64,000 nt of DNA. It comes from Betaproteobacteria bacterium. GTDB taxonomy: Bacteria > Pseudomonadota > Gammaproteobacteria > Burkholderiales > Casimicrobiaceae. Below, one piece after another: positions 38,472 to 49,310 of this stretch; the first letter of the stretch is position 1; each line of letters starts with the position of its first letter. The position numbers and the translations under genes were made by a program. The DNA is taken from contig JADIZG010000074.1 of assembly GCA_016704895.1 (NCBI GenBank), forward strand, positions 1-64,000, given 5' to 3'. The notes below the pieces were generated by a model that did not search any database, had not been told where the DNA came from, and was given only the letters and a program-made list of their open reading frames with translations.

Positions 38472-39217
38472 TCGTTGCCTTCCTCGTCGAGAGCCATCAG
38501 GTCGCGCACCACCTTGCGGCTCATGATCGTCCGGGCCTCGAGGTGGTGGTCGATGATCTCGCGCATCAGGCGCTTCGCCTCGGCGGCGGTCGCCGCGTCG
38601 TCGTAGCGCCCGGCACCGAGCGCGATCAGCGTCGCGCCGCGCACCAGCGGCCAGCGAACGCCGGGCGGAGGCGCGCGGCGCTGGGCGCCGCGGTCGAACG
38701 CGTAATGGTAACGCGTGTCCGGATCGATCGCCTCGCCGGTGTCGGCGTCCGTCGCGAGCTGCAGCGCATAGCCCAGCTCGGCCATCAGCGCGAGCTCGAA
38801 CCGGCGCAGCACCGGCGCCTGGACGGCGCCGGCGGCGAGCTCGCCGAGCGCGTCGCGATAGGCCGCGTAGAGCCGGGGGTGCGGGTCCTCGCGCGGCAGC
38901 AGCTTCAGCAGCAGCTCGTTCAGGTAGAAGCCGCACAGCAGCGCGGAGCCCGACGGCAGCGGCATGCCGCCGCGCCACTCGGCGCGAACCAGCGTCTTGA
39001 GCTCGCCGGCGCCCGACCACGAGAGCGTGACCGGCTGGAACGCCTGCAGCACGCCGTGCAGCTCGGAGCGCGGCCGCTTCGCGCCGCGCGCGACCATCGC
39101 GACGCGGCCCTCGCCTTCGGCGAACACCTCGACGATCAGGCTCGTCTCCTTGTACGGCCACGCATGGAGCACGAACGCCGGGCGGTCGTCGCGCCGTTCG
39201 ACCTCTCGGCGCGCCAT
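38468..39217 (-). CDS. recO: DNA repair protein RecO
   Basis: 249 residues. The N-terminal OB fold (FVLHAWPYKETSLIVEVFAEGEGRV) and the helical C-terminal domain (LCGFYLNELLLKLLPREDPHPRLY, then LRRFELALMAELGYAL) are both clear. RecO loads RecA onto SSB-coated DNA with RecR. ATG 39217 follows the era stop by 53 bases; the stop overlaps pdxJ. The zinc cysteines of some RecO proteins are not present, as usual for proteobacteria. The gene is intact. Confidence 0.92.
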   Translation of the reverse strand: MARREVERRDDRPAFVLHAWPYKETSLIVEVFAEGEGRVAMVARGAKRPRSELHGVLQAFQPVTLSWSGAGELKTLVRAEWRGGMPLPSGSALLCGFYLNELLLKLLPREDPHPRLYAAYRDALGELAAGAVQAPVLRRFELALMAELGYALQLATDADTGEAIDPDTRYHYAFDRGAQRRAPPPGVRWPLVRGATLIALGAGRYDDAATAAEAKRLMREIIDHHLEARTIMSRKVVRDLMALDEEGNE

Positions 39218-39270
39218 CAGGGACCCGCGGCGGGGAACGGGCCGGCGTGCGGACGGGGCATGGGGCCGAC

Positions 39271-40161
39271 CTAGAAGCCGAGCTTCGCCAGCGCCGCGTC
39301 GTCGTCGGCCCAGCCCTTCTTCACGCGCACCCACACCTCGAGGTGCACGCGGCCGCCGAACAGCCGCACCATCGACTTGCGCGCGTCGGTCGCGATCGTC
39401 TTCATCGTCTCGCCGCCCTGGCCCAGCAGGATCGCGCGCTGGCCGGGCCTGTCGACCCAGACGACCGCGTGGATGCGGCGCGCGTCGCCCTCGTGCTCGA
39501 ACGACTCGATGCCGACGGTCGTCCTGTAGGGAACCTCGTCGCCCAGGCGCCGGAAGATCTGCTCCCGCACGTACTCGGCGGCGAGGAAGCGCTCGTCCCG
39601 GTCGGTCAGGTCCTCCGGTCCGTAGACCGGCGGCCCGTCCGGGAGCAGCTTCGCGATCTCGCCCTTGAGCGCATCGAGCTGCGTGCCGCGCTCCGCCGAC
39701 AACGGCACGACGGCCGCGAACTCGCGCAGCGTCGCGATCTCGGCGATCCGCGGCAGCAGCGCGCCCTTGTCGGCGACGAGGTCGACCTTGTTCAGCGCCG
39801 CGATCACCGGCTTGCCGGCGGGAACGAGCGCGAGCACGCGCCGGTCCGCTTCGTTGACGCGAGCCGCATCGACCGTCCAGACGACGACGTCGACGTCGGC
39901 CAGCGCCTCGCGGACGGCCCGGTTGAGCCGCGCGTTGAGCGGCGAGCCGTGCCGCGTCTGGAACCCGGGGGTGTCGACGAACACGAACTGGACGCCGGGC
40001 TCGGTCAGGACGCCGACGATGCGGTGACGCGTCGTCTGCGCCTTGCGCGACGTGATGCTGATGCGCTCGCCGACGAGCGCGTTGACGAGCGTCGACTTGC
40101 CGACCGACGGACGGCCGACGATCGCGACGTGTCCGCAGCGGTGGACCGCCTCGTCGCTCAC
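39271..40161 (-). CDS. era: GTPase Era, 16S rRNA maturation
   Basis: 296 residues. G1 GRPSVGKST at 16-24, G2 SRKAQTTRHRI, G3 DTPGF near 64, G4 NKVD near 123; the C-terminal KH domain carries VGIESFEHEGD and the RNA-binding GQGGETMKTIATDARKSM near 245. It binds the 3' end of 16S rRNA during 30S assembly. The start is GTG 40161, overlapping the expected rnc stop (GTGA), so RNase III and Era are translationally coupled. The gene is intact. Confidence 0.94.
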   Translation of the reverse strand: MSDEAVHRCGHVAIVGRPSVGKSTLVNALVGERISITSRKAQTTRHRIVGVLTEPGVQFVFVDTPGFQTRHGSPLNARLNRAVREALADVDVVVWTVDAARVNEADRRVLALVPAGKPVIAALNKVDLVADKGALLPRIAEIATLREFAAVVPLSAERGTQLDALKGEIAKLLPDGPPVYGPEDLTDRDERFLAAEYVREQIFRRLGDEVPYRTTVGIESFEHEGDARRIHAVVWVDRPGQRAILLGQGGETMKTIATDARKSMVRLFGGRVHLEVWVRVKKGWADDDAALAKLGF

Positions 40162-40855
40162 GGCGCGCGCTCCCGCGCCGCCCCGGCGCCTGCGAGGCGA
40201 CCTCGCTCCACGCGCGCTCCGCCGCGTCCTGCTCGGCCGCCCGCCGGCTCGCACCGACGCCGGGCGCGACGACGCCGAGGTCGGGGATGCGGCATTCGAC
40301 GGCGAACTGCTGGGCATGCGCTTCGCCGTGCGTGCCGACGACCGCATACTCGGGGACCGGAATCCTGCGCGCCTGCAGCCATTCCTGCAGACGCGTCTTG
40401 GGGTCCTTGCCGAGCGTCGCCGGGTCCGCGAGCGCGAGCTCGTCGCCGTAGGCCAGGACGATGACGCGCCGCGCCGCCTCGAAGCCGCCGTCGAGGAACA
40501 CCGCGCCGAACACCGCCTCGAGCGCATCGGCCAGGATCGAGCCGCGCTCGGCGCCGCCGCTTCGCTGCTCGCCTTCGCCCAGCCGGATCGCGTCGCCCAG
40601 ATCGAGCTTCCGGGCGATCCGCGCGAGCGTGTCGCGGTTGACGAGGCTGGCGCGCGCCCGCGACAGGTCGCCCTCGTCGGTGGCGGGAAACCGCTCGTAG
40701 AGCGCGAGCGCGACGACGCAGTTCAGCACCGCGTCGCCGATGAACTCGAGCCGTTCGTTGTGGCGCGCGCCGCGGCTGCGGTGCGTCAGCGCCTGCGTGA
40801 GGAGGTCGGGCGTGCCGAAGTCGTGGCCCAGCCGCCCGCGGAGCGCGTCCGGCAT
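40158..40855 (-). CDS. rnc: Ribonuclease III (3'-terminal frame break)
   Basis: About 230 residues. It cleaves double-stranded RNA in rRNA processing. The catalytic signature NERLEFIGDAVLN is near 33-45, the second acidic site LADALEAVFGAVFLDGG near 108-124, and the double-stranded-RNA-binding domain DPKTRLQEWLQ to GASRRAAEQDAAERAW near 150-220. The written frame continues open across era; an indel near 40185 brings TGA at 40160-40158 into frame after a short tail, giving the GTGA junction with era. ATG 40855 is the start. Confidence 0.88.
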
Positions 40856-40869
40856 GCGCGGATCGGGCG

Positions 40870-41232
40870 CTAGCGGCTGACCGAGACGTCGAAGTCGAGC
40901 AGCAGGCTCACGTTGCCGACCAGAGGCAGCTGCTTCTGCCAGTCGAGCGACGCCGTGACCGTGTTGCCGTCCTTGACGACGTTGAGGTCGGCCGCGGTGA
41001 CCGAGTCGATGTAGTCGGCGGCGATGTACTTCTCGAAGGACTTCTTGACGACCGCCGCCGTCGGATCCGGGGCGTCGCGCAGCGACTTCTCGATCGCGGA
41101 GCGGATCGTGAAGTACTCGACGTAGGACGGCGCGACCCGGAACCCCACCATCGCGACGACGACGATGACGACCGCCACGAACAGGAAACCGATCATCGAC
41201 AGACCGCCCTGTGCACGCTTCGATGCCGTCAT
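40870..41232 (-). CDS. DUF4845 membrane-anchored protein
   Basis: 120 residues. A short basic N-terminus (MTASKRAQGG) leads into one membrane helix (MIGFLFVAVVIVVVAMVGF), then a periplasmic part with YVEYFTIRSAIEKSLRD and LDWQKQLPLVGNVSLLLDFD. This is the DUF4845 protein regularly found between lepB and rnc in betaproteobacteria; its function is unknown. ATG 41232 is chosen over ATG 41247 because GGGGAGGGG lies at the right distance before it. The gene is 11 bases after lepB. Confidence 0.85.
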   Translation of the reverse strand: MTASKRAQGGLSMIGFLFVAVVIVVVAMVGFRVAPSYVEYFTIRSAIEKSLRDAPDPTAAVVKKSFEKYIAADYIDSVTAADLNVVKDGNTVTASLDWQKQLPLVGNVSLLLDFDVSVSR

Positions 41233-41243
41233 CGCCCCTCCCC

Positions 41244-42071
41244 TCATCGGATCCCGCTCCCGACGCGCTTGAACGCGAGGCTCGAGATGTCGTCCCAGTT
41301 GAACCAGATGAAGAACGCCTTGCCGCGGATGTGATCGTCCGGCACGAAGCCCCAGTAGCGGCTGTCGTCCGAGAAATCGCGGTTGTCGCCCATCATGAAG
41401 TAGTGGCCGGGCGGCACGCGGCAGGTGAACCCGTCGTTATTGTAGTCGCACAGTTCCCGTCCCGGGAACGTCCGCACGTTCTGCGGGTAGACGGTCGGGG
41501 CGCTGGTGCTGACGGCCACCGTGTAGTCGTGGAGCGCCGGGCCTGCGTCCGCGCGCTCGACGAAACGGTCGGTGGTCTCGAAGCGCAGGCCCTCGAGCCA
41601 GCTGTAGTTGCCGTCGGAAACGCGCGGCACCGGCTTGCCGTTCACCGTGAGCTTCTTGTCCCGGTACTCGACCGTGTCGCCCGGGAGGCCCACGACCCGC
41701 TTGATGAAGTCCTGCGACGGGTTGACCGGGTAGCGGAACACGATGACGTCGCCCCGCCTCGGATCGCCGGTCGGCACGACCTTCTTCTCCAGGATCGGCA
41801 GGCGCAGGCCGTAGGCGAACTTGTTGACGAGGATGAAGTCGCCGACCTCGAGGGTCGGCCGCATCGACGACGACGGGATCTTGAACGGCTCCGCGACGAA
41901 GCTCCGCAGCAGGAACACGACGAGCAGCACCGGGAAGAAGCTCACCGGGTACTCGATCCACGCCGGCACCGGCGCGTCGGCCGCGCGCCGACGCGCGAGC
42001 ACGAAGCGGTCGAGCGCCCAGACGAGGCCGGTCGCGACCGTGAGGAGGAACAGGATCAGCGCGAAGTTCAT
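41244..42071 (-). CDS. lepB: Signal peptidase I
   Basis: 275 residues. Two N-terminal membrane helices (1-20 and about 43-56) precede the periplasmic catalytic domain. The Ser/Lys dyad is S69 in PSSSMRPTL and K124 in DFIKRVVGLPGD; the late boxes are GHYFMMGDNRDFSDDSRYWGFV near 225-245. It removes signal peptides from exported proteins such as MucD and RseB encoded nearby. It lies after lepA in the same direction. The gene is intact. Confidence 0.94.
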   Translation of the reverse strand: MNFALILFLLTVATGLVWALDRFVLARRRAADAPVPAWIEYPVSFFPVLLVVFLLRSFVAEPFKIPSSSMRPTLEVGDFILVNKFAYGLRLPILEKKVVPTGDPRRGDVIVFRYPVNPSQDFIKRVVGLPGDTVEYRDKKLTVNGKPVPRVSDGNYSWLEGLRFETTDRFVERADAGPALHDYTVAVSTSAPTVYPQNVRTFPGRELCDYNNDGFTCRVPPGHYFMMGDNRDFSDDSRYWGFVPDDHIRGKAFFIWFNWDDISSLAFKRVGSGIR

Positions 42072-42180
42072 CGATGGAGTCGGTGTCCGGGCGACCGGGG
42101 CCGCCGCATTCTCTCACGGCCGGGCGACGGCCTGCCGCCGTTCGCGCCCCCGATGCCGCGTCCCGTCGCCCCGGACGCGG

Positions 42181-43974
<1,794 letters not shown>

Positions 43975-44055
43975 GGGTCCCTGTCGGCCGCGAACGGCCA
44001 GGCCGCCGCCGACGCACGGGCGCGCCGGGGCAGGCGTTGCGGAAAACCTTGAATT

Positions 44056-44397
44056 CTAACGGAAATCGCGGCCGCGCGCGACAGCCCGCGCGGTGAGCCA
44101 TGCGTCGAGCGCCGTCGCGTCGAGCGTGAGCGCCGCGAGCGGCGCGCCCTCCGGTGCCGCGCCCGCGAGCAGCAGCGGGACGCGCTCGCCGAAGCGCTCC
44201 TCCCAGTCGGGATGCGCGTCGAGGTCCACCTCGGCGACCCGCACGCCGTGGCGGGCGGCGACGGGCGCGAGCGCCTCGCGCATCGTGTCGCACAGGCTGC
44301 ACCACGAGCGAACGACCAGCGTCAGCACCGGGCCGGCACCGGCATCCCCGGTGTCCGGCCCAGGCTGCGCCAGAAGATGACGACGTTGCCGCGTCAA
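44056..44397 (-). CDS. Glutaredoxin-like (DUF836) thiol protein
   Basis: About 113 residues. A thioredoxin-fold protein with the redox motif CSLC in VVRSWCSLCDTMREAL, and the cis-Pro region ERVPLLL. The gene between mucD and lepA in many betaproteobacteria codes for this glutaredoxin family protein; its partner is unknown. The N-terminus is uncertain: ATG 44397 gives 24 residues before the first strand, while an internal GTG (PVLTLVV) would give a tighter start. Pro-rich leader residues favour the shorter form. Confidence 0.78.
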   Translation of the reverse strand: MTRQRRHLLAQPGPDTGDAGAGPVLTLVVRSWCSLCDTMREALAPVAARHGVRVAEVDLDAHPDWEERFGERVPLLLAGAAPEGAPLAALTLDATALDAWLTARAVARGRDFR

Positions 44398-44446
44398 CGT
44401 GACCGCATCGTGTCGGCGGACGCGATCGCGGCGCGCGCCCGGCCGG

Positions 44447-45898
44447 TCAGGGCTCGCCGTTGAGCAGGCGCACGGTCGCGTAGAACTGGTTCTCGCCGCG
44501 CTTGAGGCGCAGCGTCACCGCGGCCCCCTTGTCGAGCCTGCCGAGCAGCTCGTTCACCTGGGCGGCGCTCTTCGCCTCGGTCGTCACGCCCTTGCTGACG
44601 ACCTCGAGGAGCACGTCCCCCGGCTGCACGTTGCCGCGCACGCCGTTGGTGACCTCGTCGACCAGCACGCCCGACTTAACGTCGGCTTCCTTCTTCTGCT
44701 CGTCGGTGAGGTCCGAGAGCACGAGGCCCATCCGGTTCGGCTTCGCCTTTTCCTTCGGCACGGGCGCGGAGCGGCGCTGCGCCTGCGCGGGTTCCTCGCG
44801 CAACTCGGCGACGGTCACCGTCGTCTCGCGCTGGGTGCCCTTGCGCCAGACCACGAGCTTCACCTGCTGGCCCGGCCGGAGCGCCGTGATGATGCGCGGC
44901 AGGTCGTTGCTGTTCTTCACGTCGCGTCCGTCGGCCTTGAGGATGATGTCGCCGGGCTCGACGCCGCCCTTCTCCGCCGGCCCGCCCTTCTCGACCGAGT
45001 TCACGAGCGCCCCGGACGGCGCCTTGAGCCCGAACGCCTCCGCGGCCTCCTTCGAGACCTCCTGGATCGTCACGCCGATGCGGCCGCGCGTCACGCGGCC
45101 CTTGTCCTTCAGCTGGTTGACCGTGTTCATCGCGACGTCGATCGGGATCGCGAACGCGAGTCCCATGTAGCCGCCGGTGCGCGAATAGATCATCGAGTTG
45201 ATGCCGACGACCTCGCCCTTCAGGTTGAACAGCGGGCCGCCCGAGTTGCCCGGGTTGATCGCGACGTCGGTCTGGATGAACGGCACGAGGTTCTCCTGCG
45301 GCAGGTCGCGCCCCTTGGCGCTGACGATGCCGGCCGTCATCGTGTTCTCGAGGCCGAACGGCTTGCCGATCGCGACGACCCACTCGCCGACCTTGAGCTT
45401 GTCGGGATCGCCGACGGTGACCTTGGGCAGGTCCTTCGCCTCGATGCGCAGCAGCGCGACGTCGGTGCGCTTGTCGGCGCCGACGACCTTGGCGACGAAC
45501 TCCCGGCGGTCCGAGAGCCGCACCTTCACCTCGTCCGCGCCGTCGACGACGTGCGCGTTGGTCACGATGTAACCGTCGGCCCCGACGATGAAGCCCGAGC
45601 CGGTCGACTGGGCCTCCTGGTCACGCGGCGAGCCGCGGCGGGGCGGGACCGGCCCGAAGCGCCGGAAGAACTCGTAGAACGGATCGTCCTCGGACAGCTC
45701 GGGCATCTGCTGCCCGCGGCGCGCGCGCTGCGTCACGTCGATCGAGACCACGGCCGGGCCCTGCTTCTCGTAGAGCTCGGTGAAGTCGGGCAGCAGCCCG
45801 GCGCGTCCCTGCGCCTGGGCGGCGGGAAGCGCGAGCGGCGAAGCAAGGGCGGCGACGAGCGCGAGCGAGGCGAGCGGACGGGTGAGCGGGTGAGTCAT
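44447..45898 (-). CDS. mucD: Periplasmic serine protease of the Do family
   Basis: 483 residues with a signal peptide (cleavage near AQAQG). The protease domain has the triad H116 (TNAHVV), D146 (TDVALL) and S219 (NPGNSGG). Two PDZ domains follow: about 275-365 (GRIGVTIQEVS, VEPGDIILKADG) and about 390-480 (MGLVLSDLTDEQ, VQPGDVLLEV). MucD degrades misfolded envelope proteins and limits sigma-E activation. It is last in the run rpoE-rseA-rseB-mucD, 92 bases after rseB. The gene is intact. Confidence 0.93.
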   Translation of the reverse strand: MTHPLTRPLASLALVAALASPLALPAAQAQGRAGLLPDFTELYEKQGPAVVSIDVTQRARRGQQMPELSEDDPFYEFFRRFGPVPPRRGSPRDQEAQSTGSGFIVGADGYIVTNAHVVDGADEVKVRLSDRREFVAKVVGADKRTDVALLRIEAKDLPKVTVGDPDKLKVGEWVVAIGKPFGLENTMTAGIVSAKGRDLPQENLVPFIQTDVAINPGNSGGPLFNLKGEVVGINSMIYSRTGGYMGLAFAIPIDVAMNTVNQLKDKGRVTRGRIGVTIQEVSKEAAEAFGLKAPSGALVNSVEKGGPAEKGGVEPGDIILKADGRDVKNSNDLPRIITALRPGQQVKLVVWRKGTQRETTVTVAELREEPAQAQRRSAPVPKEKAKPNRMGLVLSDLTDEQKKEADVKSGVLVDEVTNGVRGNVQPGDVLLEVVSKGVTTEAKSAAQVNELLGRLDKGAAVTLRLKRGENQFYATVRLLNGEP

Positions 45899-45990
45899 GG
45901 GTTCCTCTTGGCGGGAATCGACGGGCCGGATCGGGAGCGGGTGAGGCCCCGCGCCGGCCGTGGCATCGACGGAATGGGGCTGAGACCAGG

Positions 45991-46971
45991 CTAGCGGCGC
46001 GTCACCGACGTCGCGATCGCCTGGACGGCGTCGGGCGGCGCCTCGCCGAGCGCGGTGATCACGTAGTCGTCCTGCTTCACCGAAAACTGGTTGAGGCCCC
46101 CCTGCCGCGCGCGCCCGACGTGGCGCTGCGGGCCCCCGCGCTGGTCGATGAACACGCTCACCGCGACCATGCCGTCGGAGTACACGAGCTGGGCGGCGCC
46201 GTCGGACTTGCCTCCCCGGCCGCCGAGCCGCCCTTCCGACACCTTGGCGTACCCCGGAGGCAGCTTCGCGACCACCCATCCGGTGTCCGCCTCGACCAAC
46301 TTGCCCGTCCGCGGCCGCCTGACCTGCCAGTCCGGGGGCGACACGGGCCAGGTCGGCTTCGCCGCCTCGGGGCCGAGCTTGGCGCCGAGCACGATGTCGA
46401 GGAACGCGATCTGCTCGACGACCTCGCCGCGCTCGTTGATCATGCGCGCCTTGAGCAGGATGCCGGTCGTGGGATCGGTCCACAGCTCGTGGCCGTAGCG
46501 CAGGCCGTCCTTCGGTTCGAACGTCCACGCCTGGGCTTCCAGGCCGGCAACGCGGCCGATGCCGCCCTTGCGGACCGTGTAGTACTGCGCGAGCGACGAC
46601 TGCTGCTGCGGCGACAGCGAGGGGAACGCGTTCCGGAACGTGCGCGGCTCGACGCGTACCACCTTGGCGTCCGGGTAGTAGCAGCGCACCTCGCCGTTGC
46701 TGCGAATCACCTCCCGGGCCGGGCCGTCGAGGTTGTAGAGCTTCTCGAACTCCTCGCCGCCGTCGTTCACGTGGATCAGGCGCGCCGTCTCGACGCCGGC
46801 CGCGCGTTGGTAGGCGATCGTGCCCGTGTAGTTGAGCGTGCGCGCGGCGTCGGCCGCGCGGCCGAGGAGCGCCGCCCCATCCTGCGCTGCCGCCGGGAAG
46901 GCGAGCGCGAGCACCGCGGTCGCGACGGCGGACGCGAACGCGCGCCGCATCGCGGGAAATCCACTCTGCAT
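45991..46971 (-). CDS. rseB: Sigma-E factor negative regulator RseB/MucB
   Basis: 326 residues, periplasmic. The signal peptide (ASAVATAVLALAFPAAAQ) is followed by the lipoprotein-carrier-like domain (LNYTGTIAYQRAAGVETARLIH to about 215) and the C-terminal domain contacting RseA (GWVVAKLPPGYAKV, LVYSDGMVAVSVFIDQ). It binds RseA and shields it from cleavage until lipoproteins or LPS intermediates displace it. ATG 46971 is preceded by GGAGGT. It lies 14 bases after rseA. The gene is intact. Confidence 0.92.
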   Translation of the reverse strand: MQSGFPAMRRAFASAVATAVLALAFPAAAQDGAALLGRAADAARTLNYTGTIAYQRAAGVETARLIHVNDGGEEFEKLYNLDGPAREVIRSNGEVRCYYPDAKVVRVEPRTFRNAFPSLSPQQQSSLAQYYTVRKGGIGRVAGLEAQAWTFEPKDGLRYGHELWTDPTTGILLKARMINERGEVVEQIAFLDIVLGAKLGPEAAKPTWPVSPPDWQVRRPRTGKLVEADTGWVVAKLPPGYAKVSEGRLGGRGGKSDGAAQLVYSDGMVAVSVFIDQRGGPQRHVGRARQGGLNQFSVKQDDYVITALGEAPPDAVQAIATSVTRR

Positions 46972-46985
46972 CGGACCTCCTGCGA

Positions 46986-47486
46986 TCACCGGGCGAGCGC
47001 CGCGTCGCCTGTCACCGAGACGCGCTGGATCGGCCCCAACCCCTGGATGGGCGTCGTCGGGGACATCTCGCGGTGCGCGAGCAGGTATTCGGCGGGGATC
47101 ACCTGCGGGCGCAGCGAGTCCGCCCGGACCGACGCGGCCTCGCGCGCCAGCGCCACGGTCGACGCGGGCGCATCGGTGAGCGACACGGCGGTCCAGCCGA
47201 CCACGGCGACGGCCGCGACCGAGGCCGCCATCGCCCAGGCCCACGTCGCCGGGCGGTCGACGCGCCGCTGCGGCGCGAGCACCGTCGGTTCGTCGGCCAG
47301 CGCGGCGGCGAGCCGTCGCGACAACCGCGTCGACGCGGCGACGTCGCCGCGCAGCGTGTCGCCGATCACGTGGTAGCACATCCACGTTGCGATCGCGCCA
47401 TCCTGCCGCAGGCCGGCGAGCGTGCGGTCGACCGCGCCGTCGTCGTCCAGCTCGCCATCCATCAGGCGCGAAATGTCCTCGTTCAT
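46986..47486 (-). CDS. rseA: Anti-sigma-E factor RseA/MucA
   Basis: 166 residues. The N-terminal cytoplasmic anti-sigma domain (EDISRLMDGELDDD, CYHVIGDTLRGD) spans 1-70; one membrane helix (AWAMAASVAAVAVVGW) is near 85-100; the rest is periplasmic. It holds RpoE inactive at the membrane until proteolysis. ATG 47486 overlaps the rpoE stop in TGATG, and GGAG five bases upstream supports it over ATG 47492. The gene is intact. Confidence 0.9.
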   Translation of the reverse strand: MNEDISRLMDGELDDDGAVDRTLAGLRQDGAIATWMCYHVIGDTLRGDVAASTRLSRRLAAALADEPTVLAPQRRVDRPATWAWAMAASVAAVAVVGWTAVSLTDAPASTVALAREAASVRADSLRPQVIPAEYLLAHREMSPTTPIQGLGPIQRVSVTGDAALAR

Positions 47487-48085
47487 CACCATCTCCGGTT
47501 CTCGTCAGTGCCGAGCAGCGGTCGCAACTCGACGGCGATCGCCTCGCGCGCCCGGAAGATCCGGGAACGCACGGTGCCGATCGGGCAGTTCATGACGCCT
47601 GCAATTTCCTCGTAGCTCAAGCCTTCGATCTCGCGCAGCGTGATCGCCGTCCTCAGGTCCTCGGGCAGCGCCTCCACCGCCCGGTTCACCGCGGTCGCGA
47701 CCTCGCGGCCCATCAGCAGGTTCTCCGGCGTCGCGGTGTCCCGCAGCGCCTCCGCATCGTCGAACGACTCCGCATCCTCGTTATCGAATTCGGTCGTCGT
47801 CGGCGCCCTGCGCCCCAGCGCGACCAGGTAGTTCTTCGCCGTGTTGATCGCAATCCGGTACAGCCACGTATAGAACGCACTCTCCCCCCGGAAGTTCGGG
47901 AGCGCGCGATAGGCCTTGATGAAGGCCTCCTGCGTGACGTCCTCCACTTCCCCCGGGTCGCGCACCATCCGCGACAGGAGCCGTCCCAGCTTCCGCTGGT
48001 ACTTGATCACCAACAGTTCGAACGCGCGCTTGTCGCCTCGCTGCGCGCGCTCGACCAGCTGCTGATCGACTTCGCGATCACCCAT
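47486..48085 (-). CDS. rpoE: RNA polymerase sigma factor RpoE (sigma-24)
   Basis: 199 residues, ECF sigma factor for envelope stress. Region 2 (ELLVIKYQRKLGRLLSRMV, DVTQEAFIKAYRALPNFRG, FYTWLYRIAINTAKN) and region 4 (LRTAITLREIEGLSYEEIA, CPIGTVRSRIFRARE) are complete. It is first in the operon with rseA, rseB and mucD. GGAAGAG precedes the ATG. I found no clear sigma-E-type promoter in the 155 bases upstream (48086-48240), which otherwise hold nothing I can name. Confidence 0.95.
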   Translation of the reverse strand: MGDREVDQQLVERAQRGDKRAFELLVIKYQRKLGRLLSRMVRDPGEVEDVTQEAFIKAYRALPNFRGESAFYTWLYRIAINTAKNYLVALGRRAPTTTEFDNEDAESFDDAEALRDTATPENLLMGREVATAVNRAVEALPEDLRTAITLREIEGLSYEEIAGVMNCPIGTVRSRIFRAREAIAVELRPLLGTDENRRW

Positions 48086-48240
48086 CGGCCGGTCTGCTCT
48101 TCCCTGAGTCGTTCGTTGTTATGCCCGCCGGCCGACGGGCGCGCGTCCGGGATGACCCGGTGCAGCGTCCGGACGGCCTTGACTGCGCCGGCCGCCGGGG
48201 CACGCGCTTGCCTAGACTGACCATCGCGGCGTCCCCAAGT

Positions 48241-49310
48241 TCACCGCGCGGCCGTCGGAGCCTGCGCATCCCGGCGCCCGGGATGTTTGTCCAGGACAAC
48301 CGTGGCGCGAAGGCCACCTACCGGCGTCCCGCGCGCATTGTGCAGCTTCGGCGCCGACCACGGGGCAAGTTCGCGCCGCGCGACGTCGTCCATCACCCCC
48401 AGCGCCTCGAGCACCGCGATCGTCGCCGGCGGAATCGCGCGGCCCGCGCCGTCGCCCACCTTGATCGCGATCCCCACCCCGCTGCGCCTGAGTCCGACCG
48501 CCTGGACGCCTTCCGCGCCGACCTTGGCGACCCAGTCGCCCCGCCCCGCCCGCATCAGCGCCAGGTCGAAGCGGCGCTCCCCGGACACGTAGTCCGGGTG
48601 CGCCGTCATCGCGTCGCCGATCGCCCGGCGCGCGGCCGCGTCGGGCTCGCCGTCGTCCGGGCGCGCGATCCTCGCATAGGCCCGCGCGAGCGCGGACAGC
48701 GGCAACGCGTAGTTGGGCGCAGAGCAACCGTCGATGCCCGGGACGAGGTCTTCCTCGCGGACGCCGGCGTGGCGCGCGATCGAAGCGCGGATCGTCGCCT
48801 GCAGCGGATGCGCCGGGTCGAGGTAGCCCTCGCGCGCCCAGCCGGCCAGGACGCAATGCGCGAGCATCCCGGCGTGCTTGCCCGAGCAGTTGTGCGCCAG
48901 CGGCGAGTACGGCGGCGGGGGCGCGACCTCGCCCAGCACATCGTAGACGCGCGGCGCGTGCGTTCCGCATCCGAGTTCGTCGACGCGGCATCCGGCCCGC
49001 CGAAGCAGGTCGGCGACGGCGGCCTGGTGCTTCGCCTCGCCCGAGTGGCTCGCGCACACGATGGCGATCTGCTCGCCGGACAGCCCGACGCGTGCGGCGC
49101 CCCCGGCCGCGAAGAACGGCAGCGCCTGCAGGGGCTTGAGCGCACTGCGCGTGAACGCCAGGTAGCCCGGGGAGCCAGCGGACGCCGCGAGCGCCCGCTA
49201 GCGTCGACCACCGCGATCGAGCCGCAGTGAACGCTTTCCTCGCGTCCCGCCCGCTCGACGCACACGATCGGGACGTGCGGGTGCGCCGCCGCGCTCCCGG
49301 TCACGATCAC
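48241..49310 (-). CDS. Asparaginase (AnsA / L-asparaginase II family), one frame break
   Basis: About 355 residues, the family typified by the Rhizobium etli enzyme rather than the E. coli type. Segments seen: VPIVCVERAGREESVHCGSIAV, SPGYLAFTRSALKPLQALPF, IVCASHSGEAKHQ, LAHNCSGKHAGMLAHC and GIDGCSAPNYALPLSALA. It deamidates asparagine, or a related small amide, in the cytoplasm. A frame change near 49185 separates the first ~40 residues. The start is GTG 49310, overlapping the NRPS stop (GTGA), which implies translational coupling with the synthetase; whether it acts on the NRPS product is unknown. Confidence 0.78.

Noticed and set aside
48086..48240. Autoregulatory sigma-E promoter before rpoE
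   Set aside because: No convincing GAACTT / TCTGA pair at proper spacing was found by eye.
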